Origin: Bifidobacterium breve
GTDB lineage: Bacteria > Actinomycetota > Actinomycetes > S36-B12
Length of the DNA: 6,029 bases
NCBI GenBank assembly: GCA_943328365.2
Contig: CALPZT020000107.1
Coordinates: 1 to 6,029 of the forward strand
Reading direction: 5' to 3'
Both the position numbers and the translations under genes were made by a program. This document shows positions 5,515 through 6,029 of the stretch, in pieces. Numbering within the stretch: the first letter of the stretch is position 1; each line of letters starts with the position of its first letter. The notes under the pieces are model-generated. The model was given only the letters and a program-made list of their open reading frames with translations. It searched no databases and was not told the DNA's origin.

Positions 5515-6029
5515 GTGAAGTTCAGAGTTGAGCGCGACGTGCTAGCTGACGCCGTGGCATGGGCCGCACGAACCCTGCCTTCTCGTCCGTCACTTCCCGT
5601 CCTCGCGGGTCTTGTTCTCACCGCCGGCGACGACGCATTGACGCTCAGCAGTTTCGACTACGAGGTCTCCGCCCGAGTTGAAGTGATCTGCGACGTCGAG
5701 CATCCAGGCACGACACTTGTTTCCGGCCGTCTCCTGTCCGATATTGCAAAGTCACTGCCAGCCCAGCCAGTTACGGTGAGTGTCGAGTGAACGCGCGTCA
5801 TCATCACATGCGGGAGGTCATCGTTTACGCTTCCGACGCTGCCCGTGGAGGATTACCCCCAACTTCCGGCGATGCCGGTTTCATCCGGTGAAATCGCCGG
5901 CTCCCTCTTCGCCACTGCTGGTGCCCAGGTAGCCATCGCTGCAGGTCGCGACGACACGCTTCCGACATTGACAGGCATACGCCTGGAAATTGACGGCACC
6001 AACCTCGTGCTCGCAGCAACCGATAGGTA
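5515..6029 (+). pseudogene. dnaN: DNA polymerase III beta clamp, broken by in-frame TGA, 3' end missing
   Basis: DnaN forms the ring-shaped dimeric sliding clamp that tethers DNA polymerase III to the template. From GTG 5515 (AAAGG seven bases upstream) the frame reads VKFRVERDVLADAVAWAART, then LPSRPSLPVLAGLVLTAGDD, SSFDYEVSARVEV and LVSGRLLSDIAKSLPAQPVTVSVE, all typical of clamp domain I. At codon 92 (5788-5790) there is a TGA. The same frame then continues for 79 codons with no further stop and with equally typical sequence: TRVIITCGRSSFTLPTLPVE, DYPQLPAM, AGAQVAIAAGRDDTLPTLTG and LVLAATDR. Homologues have glycine at the stop position (VEGxR in actinobacteria, EGER in Escherichia coli), so GGA to TGA is the simplest change. 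Translation ending there would leave 91 residues, less than one clamp domain. The true status may be an intact gene with a sequence error. The gene runs past the right edge. Confidence 0.9.

Noticed and set aside
5788..5790. TGA recoded as glycine (as in Gracilibacteria/SR1) or as selenocysteine
   Set aside because: rsmG, jag, yidD and rnpA all end with TGA at the expected family lengths, so TGA is a stop here. The genome looks actinobacterial, and no selenocysteine is known or expected at this clamp position.
1..6029. Mobile element, CRISPR array, tRNA/rRNA or novel accessory system
   Set aside because: All coding space is explained by conserved origin-region genes, and no transposase, repeat array, structured RNA gene or insertion junction was seen.

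Overview
This window is the replication-origin neighbourhood of a high-GC Gram-positive (actinobacterial) chromosome. The gene order parA - rsmG - jag - yidC - yidD - rnpA - rpmH (all on the minus strand), then dnaA - oriC - dnaN (plus strand), is the widely conserved bacterial origin block. The DnaA sequence (ends of domains I and IV, and the CRELTDLSLPKIGQAFGGRDHTTVMHA signature), the basic tailed YidC and the TAGGCT-type promoter point to Actinobacteria. A relative of Propionibacteriales/Nocardioidaceae is my best guess, but this rests on recalled protein similarity only.

Layout. Positions 1-117 hold the first 39 codons of ParA, which runs off the left edge. Positions 118-265 are non-coding and carry a near-consensus parS site inside a perfect 28-bp palindrome (144-171). 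From 266 to 3335 six minus-strand genes are packed with gaps of 10-27 bp or a 38-bp overlap: rsmG (16S rRNA methyltransferase), jag/khpB (KH-R3H RNA-binding protein), yidC (membrane insertase), yidD (insertion-efficiency factor), rnpA (RNase P protein) and rpmH (ribosomal protein L34, 44 aa). A second parS, with one mismatch, lies at 915-930 within the 5' part of rsmG. Positions 3336-3555 form a divergent control region with a recognisable rpmH promoter and three DnaA-box-like direct repeats in front of dnaA. dnaA spans 3556-5001. Positions 5002-5514 contain no gene and are oriC, with two perfect TTATCCACA boxes, a tandem pair of one-mismatch boxes and several weaker ones. dnaN starts at 5515 and runs off the right edge.

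How it works together. DnaA made here binds the boxes in oriC and probably those in its own leader, and the beta clamp encoded next door loads on the forks that leave oriC. ParA and its parS sites segregate the newly copied origins. The leftward operon supplies translation, RNA-processing and membrane-protein-biogenesis functions.

The one real anomaly is in dnaN. An in-frame TGA at codon 92 (5788-5790) interrupts a reading frame that continues in the same phase with clear beta-clamp sequence to the window end. It sits where a glycine is expected, so one G-to-T change from GGA explains it. Because dnaN is essential, a sequencing or assembly error, or a damaged copy, is more likely than a new mechanism. 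I see no mobile element, CRISPR array, tRNA/rRNA gene or unknown system here.
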